37,714 bases of DNA. Origin: Aquidulcibacter sp. (GTDB lineage Bacteria > Pseudomonadota > Alphaproteobacteria > Caulobacterales > Aquidulcibacteraceae). Where the stretch lies: the NCBI RefSeq assembly GCF_020253525.1, contig NZ_JADCBK010000024.1:1-37714 (forward strand), read 5' to 3'. A program made the position numbers and the translations under genes. The first letter of the stretch is position 1. Every line of letters starts with the position of its first letter. This document shows, piece after piece, positions 8,327 through 17,362 of the stretch. Below the pieces are notes generated by a model. That model saw only the letters and a program-made list of their open reading frames with translations. It was not told the origin of the DNA and did no database searches.

Positions 8327-9121
8327 CTACACCCCCTGCAACTCCAAAACATAGTCCGGCATAGCCAGTTCAGCCTCGCGGACGAGCGCGGAATGGGCGA
8401 TTGCTGTGGGGGTATTGAGGATGGCCTTATTGGCTTGGAGAGCAAGCCACGCGCCACCACCGCAGGCCGCCGCTTTCCCCACTTGACCTAAAATCTCCAT
8501 CGGGGTGCGTTGGCAGGGGCACGGCAAGAAATCGGTGGCCCATCGATAGAGGTACGTCAGGGACCACCAAATGGCTGAACCAAGGAAGATGATGGCTAGA
8601 AACCCCAGAAGCAGCATGCCAATGATCGCAGCACTTGACGCATGGGTTTGCCAGATCGGCTTGATTTTGCGTGTTTCACGCGCCCCATCCATATCGACCC
8701 GCTGGACCTTTAAGCGATAGTCGCCGGGCGGAATGTTTAGGATTTGAGTATCCCTTTCCGCCACTTCTTTAGGGTCTTGGGTGCCTGGGTCATCTATGCC
8801 GAGGTCCTTGATCACATATTCCGCGCCACAGACCACCAAGGTGCCACTGGGGCAGGTAAAGCGGATGAAGTCGGACTGCTCGATGACTCTCTCTTGGACA
8901 TAGGGCTCAAGAATGGGCGCTTCATTGACATAGACATGAACGACATACGTGCCATCGCCACCGGTCTCATCCTGCCAAGCGCGGCCATCGCCTGCCAATT
9001 CCGCGATCAAATCTACTCTGTCCCCACCATACTTGTGGTCAAAATCATCCGGCAAAATCGACGGATCATAGGCGCAAATGGCCGCCCCATCGGTACCAAT
9101 TTCCAAAATATGCTTGCTCAT
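8327..9121 (-). CDS. Hypothetical single-TM protein (264 aa)
   Basis: I do not recognise this protein. Residues 1 to about 160 are hydrophilic and acidic, beginning MSKHILEIGTDGAAICAYDP. A strong hydrophobic segment follows at about 164-190 (IIGMLLLGFLAIIFLGSAIW). A short Cys-containing stretch, CPCQ, then precedes a second weakly hydrophobic C-terminal region. There is no signal peptide, so the large N-terminal domain is probably cytoplasmic. The ATG at 9121 has no convincing ribosome site. The gene stands alone between a terminator (9227-9260) and a repeat-rich spacer, a typical accessory position. The coding call rests on ORF length and composition. Confidence 0.65.
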   Translation of the reverse strand: MSKHILEIGTDGAAICAYDPSILPDDFDHKYGGDRVDLIAELAGDGRAWQDETGGDGTYVVHVYVNEAPILEPYVQERVIEQSDFIRFTCPSGTLVVCGAEYVIKDLGIDDPGTQDPKEVAERDTQILNIPPGDYRLKVQRVDMDGARETRKIKPIWQTHASSAAIIGMLLLGFLAIIFLGSAIWWSLTYLYRWATDFLPCPCQRTPMEILGQVGKAAACGGGAWLALQANKAILNTPTAIAHSALVREAELAMPDYVLELQGV

Positions 9122-9226
9122 AAAAGGTTAGCCCAAATCCTAGAATTTGGAACCGATATAGCCTCAACGGGTAAATATGGGCTTTCAACCGGCGCATGCT
9201 AAACGAGACATGCGACCCCCCAAATG

Positions 9227-9260
9227 AAAAAAGGCCGCGCTTGAACGAGTCAGGCGCGGC
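9227..9260 (-). terminator. Rho-independent terminator downstream of mce-DUF1467
   Basis: On the minus strand GCCGCGC (9260-9254) pairs with GCGCGGC (9240-9234) around a 13-base loop, followed two bases later by T6 (9232-9227). It lies 225 bases after the DUF1467 stop and 105 bases before the next minus-strand gene, so it separates the two transcription units. The rest of the gap 9122-9484 holds only a near-duplicate of CTCGCAAGTGCA (about 9319 and 9345) and no gene. Confidence 0.65.
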
Positions 9261-9484
9261 GCAAAGGTTCTGGGAGGAAACGCCATCAGGCATTTACGAG
9301 GGGGCGACAGGCCCGTCTCGCAAGTGCACAATCGCCTTTCCGCCTCGCAGGTGCAACAAAGGGGCTGCCCAATTGCCAAAAAAACATGCCATTGCCCATG
9401 ATGCGGCTAAATGTGGGGCAAACCCTGCTCTCTTTTTGGGCTCGAAGGCGAAATTGACTGGATTTTAAGGACGATAAGGCCCCC

Positions 9485-9748
9485 TCACCCCATCAAACGG
9501 CCGAGCGGATGCTCCAAAGAGACCCATCCAGACATCAAAAGCAGGGCGAAAGCTGTCCACACGATGGACGTGATTGCCGTCGTCCACACGAGCTTCTGCT
9601 TAATGTTGGCAATAACGGGGGCACCGGGGTCTGTGCCCGCAACCACTTCCCCGCTTTCTTCCTGGCTGCGCACGCCAATCGGCAAGACACAAAAGAGGAT
9701 GACCCACCACATGGTGAGGAAGATTGCGATCCCCGTAAACCAATCCAT
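9485..9748 (-). CDS. DUF1467 family small membrane protein
   Basis: This is an 87-residue protein with two predicted membrane helices, about residues 2-24 (WFTGIAIFLTMWWVILFCVL) and 52-74. They are joined by an acidic loop, SQEESGEVVAGTDPGAP. The pattern PIGVRSQEE matches the DUF1467 family of Alphaproteobacteria, which has no assigned function. Its ATG directly abuts the mce stop codon (TAG then ATG) with AAAGGGG upstream. Co-translation with methylmalonyl-CoA epimerase is likely, and the same pair recurs beside proS in many alphaproteobacteria (from memory). Confidence 0.88.
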   Translation of the reverse strand: MDWFTGIAIFLTMWWVILFCVLPIGVRSQEESGEVVAGTDPGAPVIANIKQKLVWTTAITSIVWTAFALLLMSGWVSLEHPLGRLMG

Positions 9749-10174
9749 CTAGTGGGCCCCTTTCGGCGTTTCCATTAATTCGATCAGAACGCCATTAGAA
9801 TTTTTTGGGTGCACGAAGATAATCAAAGTGCCGTGAGCCCCGATGCGAGGCTCGCCCAGAATCGTGGCCCCTTTGGCCTTCATCGCGTCGCAGGCGGCGT
9901 AAATCTCGGGAACTTCAAAGCACACATGATGCTGGCCACCATTGGGGTTCTTTTCAAGGAACTTATGGATGGGGGAGGCCTCACCCAAAGGCTCAATCAA
10001 TTCCAGCTGGCTATTGGGAATATCGACAAAGGCCACTTTCACGCCCTGTTCGAGCATATCGCGCATGGGCGTGATATCGGCATCGGTGACCCCATAAAGC
10101 GCCTTATAATTTTCTAAGGCAGCAGCGATAGACGGAACGGCAATGCCGACGTGATTGAGACGACCCAGTTTCAT
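9749..10174 (-). CDS. mce: Methylmalonyl-CoA epimerase
   Basis: This VOC-fold metalloenzyme interconverts (R)- and (S)-methylmalonyl-CoA in the propionate/methylmalonyl pathway. It is 141 aa, standard length. It begins MKLGRLNHVGIAVPS, with the metal His in LNHVGIA, a second ligand region GQHHVCFEV and a C-terminal Glu in VLIELME. ATG at 10174 has AGGAAG upstream; the in-frame extension to 10210 lacks support. It is the first gene of a two-gene unit with DUF1467 and is transcribed divergently from the M20 peptidase gene. Part of the 10175-10332 spacer must hold both promoters, but I could not fix them. Confidence 0.93.
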   Translation of the reverse strand: MKLGRLNHVGIAVPSIAAALENYKALYGVTDADITPMRDMLEQGVKVAFVDIPNSQLELIEPLGEASPIHKFLEKNPNGGQHHVCFEVPEIYAACDAMKAKGATILGEPRIGAHGTLIIFVHPKNSNGVLIELMETPKGAH

Positions 10175-10332
10175 GATGCGCTTCCTGTGCAAGTGGCCCG
10201 CTTCCATCATGGCTTTAGGCGACTACGTCAATCTTAGCCGACAGGTAGGCTTCACTTTTGAATAGACAAGTGCATCAGCGGCCCGTAGCTTCACGAAACT
10301 GTGATTGATGGACTGCACTTGGAGCGATGTTT

Positions 10333-11673
10333 ATGACACGAACAACCACTTTAGCCACGATAGCCGCCCTGATGATCTTGGGCGCTGCCGCACCCAAACC
10401 ATCTGCGCCCGTGCAGAACCTTAAGGTGTCGGAGTTAAGCGCCAGTGTGGCTGCTGATTATTCAAGCTCTCTCAAAGCCTTGTGGGAAGACTTGCACGCC
10501 AATCCAGAGCTTTCCTTCCGCGAGACCCGCACCGCAGGCGTGGTCGCGCGCGAGCTTCGCGCCATTGGCGGTATTGAGATCACCGAGAAAGTCGGCGGCA
10601 CCGGAATTGTCGGTGTGATCCGTAATGGTGCTGGCCCAACCATCATGCTGCGCGCCGATATGGACGGCCTGCCCATCCTTGAACGCAATGGCCTTCCTTA
10701 TGAATCCAAAGTGCGCCAAATCGATGCTGACGGGGTTGAAATGCCTGTTATGCATGCCTGTGGCCATGATGTTCACGTTGCCGCTTTGATCGGGGCAGCA
10801 CGGCAACTCATGGCGCGCAAAAGCCAATGGCGTGGCACGATTGTGCTGGTCTTCCAACCCGCTGAAGAGCGTTTGGGTGGGGCCTTGGCCATGCTGCAAG
10901 ATGGCCTCTATACCCGTTTCCCAAAGCCAGACATCGCGCTGGGGCTCCATATTGCCAGCGGCCTTGAGCGCGGCAAATTCAAAGTGGAAAACCGGGTCGC
11001 CAATTCCAGTTCTGACGGCGTCAATATTATCGTGCGCGGGGTCGGCGGCCATGGCGCCTCGCCCCAACAGACGGTTGATCCAATTGTTGTGGCCTCGAAC
11101 CTTGTGATGGCCTTGCAGACTTTGGTAAGCCGCAATATCTCGCCCCTAGAGCCTGGCATTGTGACGGTGGGCGTGGTGCATGCTGGCTCAAAGCGCAACA
11201 TCATCCCGGAAGAAGCGCGCTTGGAACTGACCGTGCGGGCCGATACGCCTGAAGTGCGGGCAAAACTGCTTGATGGGATCAAGCGGATTTCAGATGGGGT
11301 GGCCCGCACCTATGGCGTGCCGGAAGACCGTATGCCCATCGTAACCAATCTGGCAGAAAAAGCCCCACCTAATCTGAATGATCCAGACACGGCCACCAAG
11401 CTGCGCAACAGTTTGGAAGCAGCTTTTGGCCCTGACCGTATGTCCAAAATTCCCCGCACCGGCATGGGGGCAGAAGACTTTGCCTATTATGGCGCGCCGG
11501 AATGGGGCGGGATCAAAAGCGTGTTCTTCAATGTGGGCGGCAGCATCACCGATGACATGAGCCAAGCCCCACCCCATCACTCCCCCTTGTTCCGGATTGA
11601 GCCCGAAGCCTCGGTCAAGTCGAGTGTGGAAGGCTATGTCGTGGCCGCCATGACATTCTTGGGCACACCTTAG
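10333..11673 (+). CDS. Exported M20-family metallopeptidase / amidohydrolase
   Basis: This is a zinc-dependent hydrolase of the M20D (IAA-amino-acid hydrolase / hippurate hydrolase-like) family, 446 aa. A Sec signal (TLATIAALMILGAAA, cleavage likely after AAA) precedes the catalytic domain. Metal and catalytic motifs are HACGHDVH (141-148), PAEE (176-179) and GLHI. The dimerisation domain has GGHGASP, and a last ligand lies in GMGAEDFAYY. The substrate is probably an N-acyl amino acid or peptide in the periplasm and cannot be fixed. Of two in-frame ATGs, the second (10333) has GGAG 8 bases upstream; the first (10327) has it only 2 bases away. It is a lone plus-strand gene between minus-strand units. 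Confidence 0.92.
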   Translation: MTRTTTLATIAALMILGAAAPKPSAPVQNLKVSELSASVAADYSSSLKALWEDLHANPELSFRETRTAGVVARELRAIGGIEITEKVGGTGIVGVIRNGAGPTIMLRADMDGLPILERNGLPYESKVRQIDADGVEMPVMHACGHDVHVAALIGAARQLMARKSQWRGTIVLVFQPAEERLGGALAMLQDGLYTRFPKPDIALGLHIASGLERGKFKVENRVANSSSDGVNIIVRGVGGHGASPQQTVDPIVVASNLVMALQTLVSRNISPLEPGIVTVGVVHAGSKRNIIPEEARLELTVRADTPEVRAKLLDGIKRISDGVARTYGVPEDRMPIVTNLAEKAPPNLNDPDTATKLRNSLEAAFGPDRMSKIPRTGMGAEDFAYYGAPEWGGIKSVFFNVGGSITDDMSQAPPHHSPLFRIEPEASVKSSVEGYVVAAMTFLGTP

Positions 11674-11705
11674 AATTTCAGGTCTTCGGGGACAAAAATG
11701 TGGAA

Positions 11706-11739
11706 GACTTGAATGCATAGCTTTGCTTGCATTCAAGTC
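11706..11739 (+). terminator. Long hairpin, possible terminator of the M20 gene
   Basis: GACTTGAATGCA (11706-11717) pairs perfectly over 12 bp with TGCATTCAAGTC (11728-11739), 32 bases after the stop codon. The following tract is CCCGTCAATTTT, so the U-run is weak. An alternative pairing, CGGGGAC (11687-11693) with GTCCCCG (11737-11743), is mutually exclusive with the base of this stem. Confidence 0.4.
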
Positions 11740-11896
11740 CCCGTCAATTTTGATATTGCCCTTGGGCTTGGGACCCAAAGTTCGCTTTTCAACTCACCCA
11801 GGACGCAAGCATTTGGATTAATCGCCCGGCACAGTTCCGAGTAGCATTCCAGTCAACCAGACTCTTAAATATCTAGAGTTATCTTTAAATCTATGA

Positions 11897-11925
11897 TTGA
11901 ATTTTGAACGGCACTGCGGCATAGT
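11897..11925 (+). promoter_or_regulatory. Putative promoter of the PemK/MazF-like gene
   Basis: TTGAAT (11897-11902) and CATAGT (11920-11925) are 17 bases apart in a markedly AT-rich stretch. ACTCT (11861-11865) and AGAGT (11875-11879) form a small inverted repeat just upstream that could be an operator. The evidence is weak-to-moderate. Confidence 0.4.
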
Positions 11926-11947
11926 GTAGGGTGAATGGAGCCTATTC

Positions 11948-12349
11948 TTGCCCCTTGCCTCTCATCCAGCGCCAGGAACCGTTCTAAGGGTTGACCTATC
12001 CGAGGGCTTTCGGCCACCGGAAATGGTAAAGAGGCGGCCAGCAATCGTATTGAGTCCACCTATTCGAAATCGGCAGATGCTTTGCACGATCGTACCGCTG
12101 AGCACATCGCCGCCGCGTCCCGTCTTGGCGCATCATTTGCAGATCGGCTTTGAACCATTACTTCCTGCCCCATACAATTCACCTGTTATGTGGCTAAAAG
12201 GCGACGTGGTCCTAACGGTTGCCTTTCATCGATTGCGTCTTTTGTTTTCAGGTTGGGATAATGGGCAACGCATCTATGACGTACGCGTTTTAGACGCGGA
12301 GACATTTGAAAAAGTCCGCAGCTGCGTCAGATCTGGCCTTGGCATCTAA
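11948..12349 (+). CDS. PemK/MazF-family toxin-like protein (solitary)
   Basis: This is a 133-aa protein with the PemK/MazF fold signature. PGTVLRVDLSEGFRPPEMVKRRPAIVLS gives the first strands and the conserved KRRP loop, LCTIVPLSTSPP is the core, and VMWLKGDVV...VAFHRLRLL forms the C-terminal strands. Family members are usually sequence-specific mRNA interferases. The start appears to be TTG with GGAG 7 bases upstream; an in-frame TAG at 11927 rules out a longer form. No antitoxin reading frame is visible immediately upstream or downstream on either strand. It may therefore be an orphan, controlled elsewhere, or belong to the subfamily that acts without an adjacent antitoxin. It has its own terminator at 12478-12511. 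Confidence 0.85.
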   Translation: MPLASHPAPGTVLRVDLSEGFRPPEMVKRRPAIVLSPPIRNRQMLCTIVPLSTSPPRPVLAHHLQIGFEPLLPAPYNSPVMWLKGDVVLTVAFHRLRLLFSGWDNGQRIYDVRVLDAETFEKVRSCVRSGLGI

Positions 12350-12477
12350 GTTGACTTTTAGCATAAACAATTGTAACAATCTTAGGTCGTCAGATGCACC
12401 GACACCGTTGCGCTGACAATTAAGTCCAACTTCGGTTGGCCGCTTTGGGTGGAGATCGCAAACCGTCCAGAGTGTCT

Positions 12478-12511
12478 GCAAAGCCCCGCATGTGCGGGGC
12501 TTTGCCTTTTT
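12478..12511 (+). terminator. Strong Rho-independent terminator after the PemK-like gene
   Basis: GCAAAGCCCCGC (12478-12489) pairs perfectly with GCGGGGCTTTGC (12494-12505) over 12 bp with a 4-base loop, followed by C and T5. On the minus strand the hairpin is not followed by T's, so it serves the plus strand, 129 bases after the toxin stop codon. The leader between (12350-12477) shows no gene; ATTGTAACAAT is a small palindrome there. Confidence 0.85.
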
Positions 12512-12549
12512 AGGCACGCGCCCAACTCCAAAAACGAGCCAACCCACCC

Positions 12550-14232
12550 CTAAATCGTCATCACCACCACATCGACAATGGGTCGCTTGTTGAAGATGCG
12601 GTCGCAGGCTTTACGGACGGCGCGCATGACAAAGCCTTCGGCGGTTTCTTCATCCATACGTTGATCTGGCTTAAGGCGATTAAAGGCCTCTTCTGCGGCA
12701 TCGGCCAATTGCTCCAGCCGGCCTTCGGCGGGGCTGCCATTACGTTCAGATAGCCCACGTGCGCGCACATCAGGGCCTGCTTTGATGCGGCCCTTGGCGT
12801 CAATGGCGATGGAGACCATCACATAGCCATGCTCTCCCAAACGAATACGGTCACGGATCGTCTCGCTATCGGAAGCGATGATGGCGTCGCCATCGACCAA
12901 CAACCGGCCATTGGGCACTTCATCAATGACCGCTGCAGGGCCCGGGGCCAAGCGGATCATATCGCCATTTTTGACGGCCAAGGCCTCGGGCACTTGCAGG
13001 CTCAACGCAAATTTGGCGTGCTCCATCAAATGGCGCTGTTCACCATGGGTTGGAATGGCGATTTGTGGGCGCACCATCTCATACATGGCGCGCAATTCAT
13101 CGCGGCACGGATGGCCCGAGACGTGAATATGGCGATCTTTGCCCGTGATGATATTGACGCCACGCATGGCGAGCTTGTTTTGCAGTTCTAAAATTGCCCG
13201 CTCATTGCCTGGAATTTCGCGGCTAGAGAACAGGCAGGTATCGCCCCGTCCAAGGGTTACAAAGGGGTGGTTGCCTTCGGCGATGCGGGCCAAAGCGGCG
13301 CGCGGCTCACCCTGACTGCCGGTGCACAGATAGAGCACTTTGTCGTCTGGCAAATGGCGGGCCATTTCAGGCTCAATAAAGGTGGCATCTTTCAACAGGC
13401 CAACCGCTTTGGCGGCCCCCGTGATGCGCAACATCGAACGGCCAATCAGCGAGACTGAGCGGCCTGCTGCAGTTGCAGCCTCCACCGTCGATAAAATGCG
13501 CGCCACATTCGAGGCAAAGCACGCTACAGCCACTTTGCCCTTTTGTTCGGCAATAGCTTCAAACAGGCCTTGGCGCACGCCAGCTTCAGAGCCTGCTTCG
13601 CCTTCGGAAAACACATTTGTGCTGTCACAAATCATAGCCAGCACGCCATCATCGCCAATCTGGCGAATGCGGGCGCTATCGGTCTGCTCGCCGATCAAAG
13701 GATCGATGTCGATCTTCCAATCCCCCGTATGCATCACCGTGCCCAAGGGCGTGTGGATGGCAAGCCCATTGGGCTCTGCAATCGAGTGGGTCAGTGTCAC
13801 ATATTCAATGTCGAACGGCCCGATTTGGAAGCGGTGCTTCAAGGGCACTTCATGAAGCGGGACTTTGCGCTCAATCCCGCGTTCGCGCAGCTTGTCGCGC
13901 AAGAGATGGGCGGTAAACGGCGTGGCATAGACAGGTGCCGGGATACGTGGCCACAACCAGCCCATCGCGCCAATATGATCCTCATGGGCATGGGTCAGGA
14001 TGATGGCGAGAATATCGTCCTTATTGGTCTCTAGAAATTCTGGGTCAGGCAGGATCAAATCCACGCCCGGAATGCCTTCCTCGCCGGCAAAGGTGACACC
14101 GACATCAACCACAATCCACTTTTTATCGCCTTCCGGCCCGAAGCCGTAAGCGTTGAGGTTCATGCCGATTTCATTAGAGCCACCAAGGGGGAGAAAGACG
14201 AGTTCATCTGTTTTATTTTTTGTTTTTGTCAC
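12550..14232 (-). CDS. rnj: Ribonuclease J
   Basis: This is a metallo-beta-lactamase/beta-CASP ribonuclease (5' exo- and endonuclease in RNA decay and maturation), 560 aa. The zinc motif HAHEDH is at 81-86. Further motifs include [18 protein letters not shown], the beta-CASP motif [11 protein letters not shown] and PTHGEQRHL, and a C-terminal domain ending VDVVVMTI. The start is GTG at 14232 inside a 4-base GTGA overlap with the coaX stop, so translation is probably coupled. The first codons are strikingly A-rich (MTKTKNKT). It is last in the nuoN-birA-coaX-rnj run. Confidence 0.95.
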   Translation of the reverse strand: MTKTKNKTDELVFLPLGGSNEIGMNLNAYGFGPEGDKKWIVVDVGVTFAGEEGIPGVDLILPDPEFLETNKDDILAIILTHAHEDHIGAMGWLWPRIPAPVYATPFTAHLLRDKLRERGIERKVPLHEVPLKHRFQIGPFDIEYVTLTHSIAEPNGLAIHTPLGTVMHTGDWKIDIDPLIGEQTDSARIRQIGDDGVLAMICDSTNVFSEGEAGSEAGVRQGLFEAIAEQKGKVAVACFASNVARILSTVEAATAAGRSVSLIGRSMLRITGAAKAVGLLKDATFIEPEMARHLPDDKVLYLCTGSQGEPRAALARIAEGNHPFVTLGRGDTCLFSSREIPGNERAILELQNKLAMRGVNIITGKDRHIHVSGHPCRDELRAMYEMVRPQIAIPTHGEQRHLMEHAKFALSLQVPEALAVKNGDMIRLAPGPAAVIDEVPNGRLLVDGDAIIASDSETIRDRIRLGEHGYVMVSIAIDAKGRIKAGPDVRARGLSERNGSPAEGRLEQLADAAEEAFNRLKPDQRMDEETAEGFVMRAVRKACDRIFNKRPIVDVVVMTI

Positions 14233-15020
14233 GTTGGGTTCCGATTGGCGGACCTACCGCCATTGCGTTCAAAGATTTCCAATAGCCCGACCGTGGTCAG
14301 GTCTTGATCATAATGATCAATATGGGTCGATGCGCCTTCAAACAAAGAGGCGACACCCCCGGTTGCGATCACTTTCATGGGGACACCATACTCGGCCTTG
14401 ATCCGGCCAATCAGACCATCAATCAGCTCTATATAGCCCCAAAAAACGCCAGACTGCATCGCACCGACCGTGTCGGTCCCGATAACTTTGTCTGGCTTGC
14501 GAATTTCAATGCGCGGCAAACGCGCCGCGGCTGTGTGCAGCGCCTGAAGGGAAAGGTTGATCCCGGGCGAAATCACACCACCCTCAAATGCGCCATCTGG
14601 GCCTACGATGTCAAATGTGGTCGCCGTGCCGCTGTCAATCACAATGGAAGGACCGCCATATTGGATGAAAGAGCCAATGGCATTGACGAGGCGGTCTGCC
14701 CCCGCTTCCGATGGTTTTGGGATGCGCACATCAATGCCTAGCTCGGCATTTTCCCCCACCACCCAAGGCTCTGCGCCTACATAGCGACGCGACAAGTTGC
14801 GTAAGTGAAACAAGGCTTGCGGCACCACTGTTGAGATGACGCAATGATTGAGGTCGTTGATAGACAAGCCCGCAAAGCGCATGGCGGCATCCAGCCAAAC
14901 GGCATATTCGTCCGCCGTGCGTGACGAATTACTGGCCGCGCGCCACGTGCCGCGCCATTTGGTACCATCATGAACCGCGAATTTCGAATTGGTGTTCCCA
15001 ACATCAATGGCCAGCAGCAT
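14229..15020 (-). CDS. coaX: Type III pantothenate kinase
   Basis: This enzyme catalyses the first step of coenzyme A synthesis, ATP-dependent phosphorylation of pantothenate; 263 aa. It shows the ASKHA-type phosphate loop [11 protein letters not shown] (5-15), the GADRL pantothenate-site motif, and DSGTATTFD with EGGVISPGI, all diagnostic of CoaX rather than CoaA. ATG at 15020 is preceded by AGGGGG. Its stop overlaps the rnj start. The 114-base spacer to birA holds no recognisable element. Confidence 0.95.
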   Translation of the reverse strand: MLLAIDVGNTNSKFAVHDGTKWRGTWRAASNSSRTADEYAVWLDAAMRFAGLSINDLNHCVISTVVPQALFHLRNLSRRYVGAEPWVVGENAELGIDVRIPKPSEAGADRLVNAIGSFIQYGGPSIVIDSGTATTFDIVGPDGAFEGGVISPGINLSLQALHTAAARLPRIEIRKPDKVIGTDTVGAMQSGVFWGYIELIDGLIGRIKAEYGVPMKVIATGGVASLFEGASTHIDHYDQDLTTVGLLEIFERNGGRSANRNPT

Positions 15021-15134
15021 GCATCCCCCTAGGTCTGTCTGTGATACGGGGCCCGGCCCACGTGGGTTACCATTTTCGTGCTCTCTTTAGCCTGTCCGGT
15101 GGGGGCTGCGCCAGTGCCACAGATGCAGGCGAGC

Positions 15135-15887
15135 TTAGCCAAAAAATACATCGCCCGCTGTGACATCCACAATCGTGCCATCGGCTTGTTCTAATTGCAG
15201 CGCGCCACTCACAGCCAGCCCATGAAAACGACCCTCCAACGTCTCATGCGGCAAACGCACAATCATCGGCTGACCCAGCCCCGAGGCACGTGCCAGCCAC
15301 GCCTTGGCAATTGGCGCAAAGCCTTGTTGAGCCCAAAGGTCGAACCAGTCGTGAAAGCGCGCCCGCAAACCCTCAAATAGGATTTCTGCGCTGACAGGGC
15401 TTTGGCCAGTGCGCCTATGATCCGCAACACAGGTAATGGGTTGATCGATCCCATCGGGGCTGGTGCGCACATTCACCCCGATGCCAATTGCCAAGTGAAA
15501 GCCATGCGGCCCCTGCCAGCTTTCTAACAAAATGCCGCTGGTCTTTTTGCCTTCGATCAGAACATCGTTCGGCCACTTCAAGCTAACAGCATGTGGGGGC
15601 ACAAAGGGGTCGATCGCTTCGGCCACGGCCAAGGCGGCAACGAAGGACAGATTGGCGGCTTCAGCGGGTCCGCAGGTTAAGGTGAAGAGGCCTGTTGTGA
15701 ACAGATTTCCGGGTTCTCCTAGCCAGGTGCGGCCCCGCCTGCCCCTGCCCTGTGTTTGCTCCAGCGCACGCACCCACAAAGGACCGGTCTCACCACCTTC
15801 GCTGAGGCGGCGCGCTTCGTCATTGGTGGAATCAATCGTGTCATAAAGCCGGACGTCGCCCCGCCCGCCTTCTAGGCCTGGCTTCAA
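15135..15887 (-). CDS. birA: Biotin--[acetyl-CoA-carboxylase] ligase (no DNA-binding domain)
   Basis: This enzyme attaches biotin to the carrier domain of biotin-dependent carboxylases; 250 aa. The catalytic loop QGRGRRGRTW is at 46-55, KWPNDVL at about 104-110 and KTSGILLE follows. The protein starts directly with the ligase domain (VRLYDTIDSTNDEA), so it is a monofunctional group I enzyme without the HTH that lets E. coli BirA repress bio genes. Its ATG overlaps the nuoN stop as ATGA. A C-terminal SH3-like domain ends at VTAGDVFFG. Placement after nuoN is a common alphaproteobacterial arrangement. Confidence 0.95.
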   Translation of the reverse strand: MKPGLEGGRGDVRLYDTIDSTNDEARRLSEGGETGPLWVRALEQTQGRGRRGRTWLGEPGNLFTTGLFTLTCGPAEAANLSFVAALAVAEAIDPFVPPHAVSLKWPNDVLIEGKKTSGILLESWQGPHGFHLAIGIGVNVRTSPDGIDQPITCVADHRRTGQSPVSAEILFEGLRARFHDWFDLWAQQGFAPIAKAWLARASGLGQPMIVRLPHETLEGRFHGLAVSGALQLEQADGTIVDVTAGDVFFG

Positions 15888-17362
15888 TGGAAGCCAGCCC
15901 CAGCAATGCTTGCTGCAGAACCGACAAGGCCAATCACCAAGGTCAAGGCCGCCAACACAAAGGTTGCCCCGGTCAGGGTAAGCGTAGTGGAAGCCCCCAC
16001 CGGCACCATGGCGATACGTGGTTCGTCAAACCAAACCGTCTTGATGATGCGCAGATAATAGAAGGCCGAGACCACAGAGGCCAAGATCAGCACGATGGCC
16101 AGTGGCAATAAGCCAGAGGAACTGGTCGCCAGAATGACTTCCCACTTCCCGAAGAAGCCTGCCAATGGCGGGATGCCCATGACGGAGAAGAGCAGCATGG
16201 TCAAAGCCGATGCCAAGAGCGGGTTGGAGCGCGATAGGCCTGACAGGGCCGAAATGGTCTCTACCCGTTCGCCTTCTGCATTGCGCAAAGATAGCACCAC
16301 CCCGAACAAGCCAACCGAAGTGATGGCATAGATGGAAACAAAGACCAAAAGGGCTTTGGGGCCAAATTCCGGTCCGCACGCAATGGCTACCAACGCATAG
16401 CCCATATTGGCGATCGAGGAATAGGCCAGCAGGCGCTTGATATTGGTCTGCTGCAGCGCAAACAAAGCGCCAATCGCCATCGAAAGGACAGCCATAATGA
16501 TTACAATGCCCAGCCAATCCTTTTGCAAGGGCCCGAAAGCTTCAAAGCAGACCCGGGCAAACAGCACAGAGGCTGCAACCTTGGGCGCAGAGGCAAAGAA
16601 GGCGGTCGATACCGTGGGCGAGCCTTCATAGACATCGGGCGTCCACATATGGAAGGGGGCTGCCGACATCTTAAACGCCAGCCCGCACAAGATGAACACC
16701 AAGCCAAATACGACGCCGATGGAGCGTTCGCCTGCCACTTGTGCGGCGATCACATCGAAATTGACCGAACCGGTGAAGCCATAAACAAGCGAGCAGCCGT
16801 AGAGCAAAAGGCCCGACGACAAGGCACCCAGCACGAAATATTTGAGGCCCGCTTCAGAGCTTTTTGCGTCATCGCGCGCATAGGCTGCAAGCACATAAAG
16901 CGCCAGCGATTGCATCTCTACGCCCACATAAAGCGCGATCAAATCATGGGCAGAGACCATGATGAACATGCCCAAGGTTGCCAATAGGGCCAACACAGGA
17001 AACTCTGGCTTATCAAGCTTTTTCTCGGCCAAAAAGTCGATGGAGAGCAAAAGCGCGCTACTGGCGGTCAAGGCGATGATTAGCTTGGCATAGGCCGAAA
17101 AGCCGTCTGCGGCATAAGAGCCCGAGAAGACCACCACTTGTTCGGGCGGCATATGTAAAACCGCAATCGAGCCTGCGGCGAGGATGGTTGCAACACACAG
17201 CCACGTCACCAAGCGTGCGCCCTTGTCGCCCATAAAGGCCCCGATCAACATGATGATCAAAGCCCCTGCTGCAAGGGTAATCTCTGGCAGGATATAGGGC
17301 ACCTGCTGGAAGAAGAGCTCTGCTGTCATGGTTTGGTTGATGGCCATTACCGCACCGGTCAC
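15884..17362 (-). CDS. nuoN: NADH-quinone oxidoreductase subunit N
   Basis: This is a Mrp-antiporter-like membrane subunit of complex I, contributing to proton translocation; up to 492 aa and about 14 TM helices. Family signatures include [49 protein letters not shown] and the [10 protein letters not shown] motif near the C-terminus. The listed start is GTG in a GTGA overlap with nuoM. ATGs at 17347 and 17329 are alternatives, and the latter ([17 protein letters not shown]) resembles family N-termini best, but none has a strong ribosome site. It is the last nuo gene, coupled to birA. Confidence 0.95.
   Translation of the reverse strand: MTGAVMAINQTMTAELFFQQVPYILPEITLAAGALIIMLIGAFMGDKGARLVTWLCVATILAAGSIAVLHMPPEQVVVFSGSYAADGFSAYAKLIIALTASSALLLSIDFLAEKKLDKPEFPVLALLATLGMFIMVSAHDLIALYVGVEMQSLALYVLAAYARDDAKSSEAGLKYFVLGALSSGLLLYGCSLVYGFTGSVNFDVIAAQVAGERSIGVVFGLVFILCGLAFKMSAAPFHMWTPDVYEGSPTVSTAFFASAPKVAASVLFARVCFEAFGPLQKDWLGIVIIMAVLSMAIGALFALQQTNIKRLLAYSSIANMGYALVAIACGPEFGPKALLVFVSIYAITSVGLFGVVLSLRNAEGERVETISALSGLSRSNPLLASALTMLLFSVMGIPPLAGFFGKWEVILATSSSGLLPLAIVLILASVVSAFYYLRIIKTVWFDEPRIAMVPVGASTTLTLTGATFVLAALTLVIGLVGSAASIAGAGFH

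Noticed and set aside
9196-9468. 90-codon plus-strand frame after the hypothetical gene
   Set aside because: It reads through the minus-strand terminator hairpin and has no ribosome site or recognisable composition.
12350-12480. Possible tRNA or small RNA before the terminator at 12478
   Set aside because: I could not fold an acceptor/T-arm pattern. The terminator is adequately explained by the toxin gene. A small RNA remains possible but unsupported.
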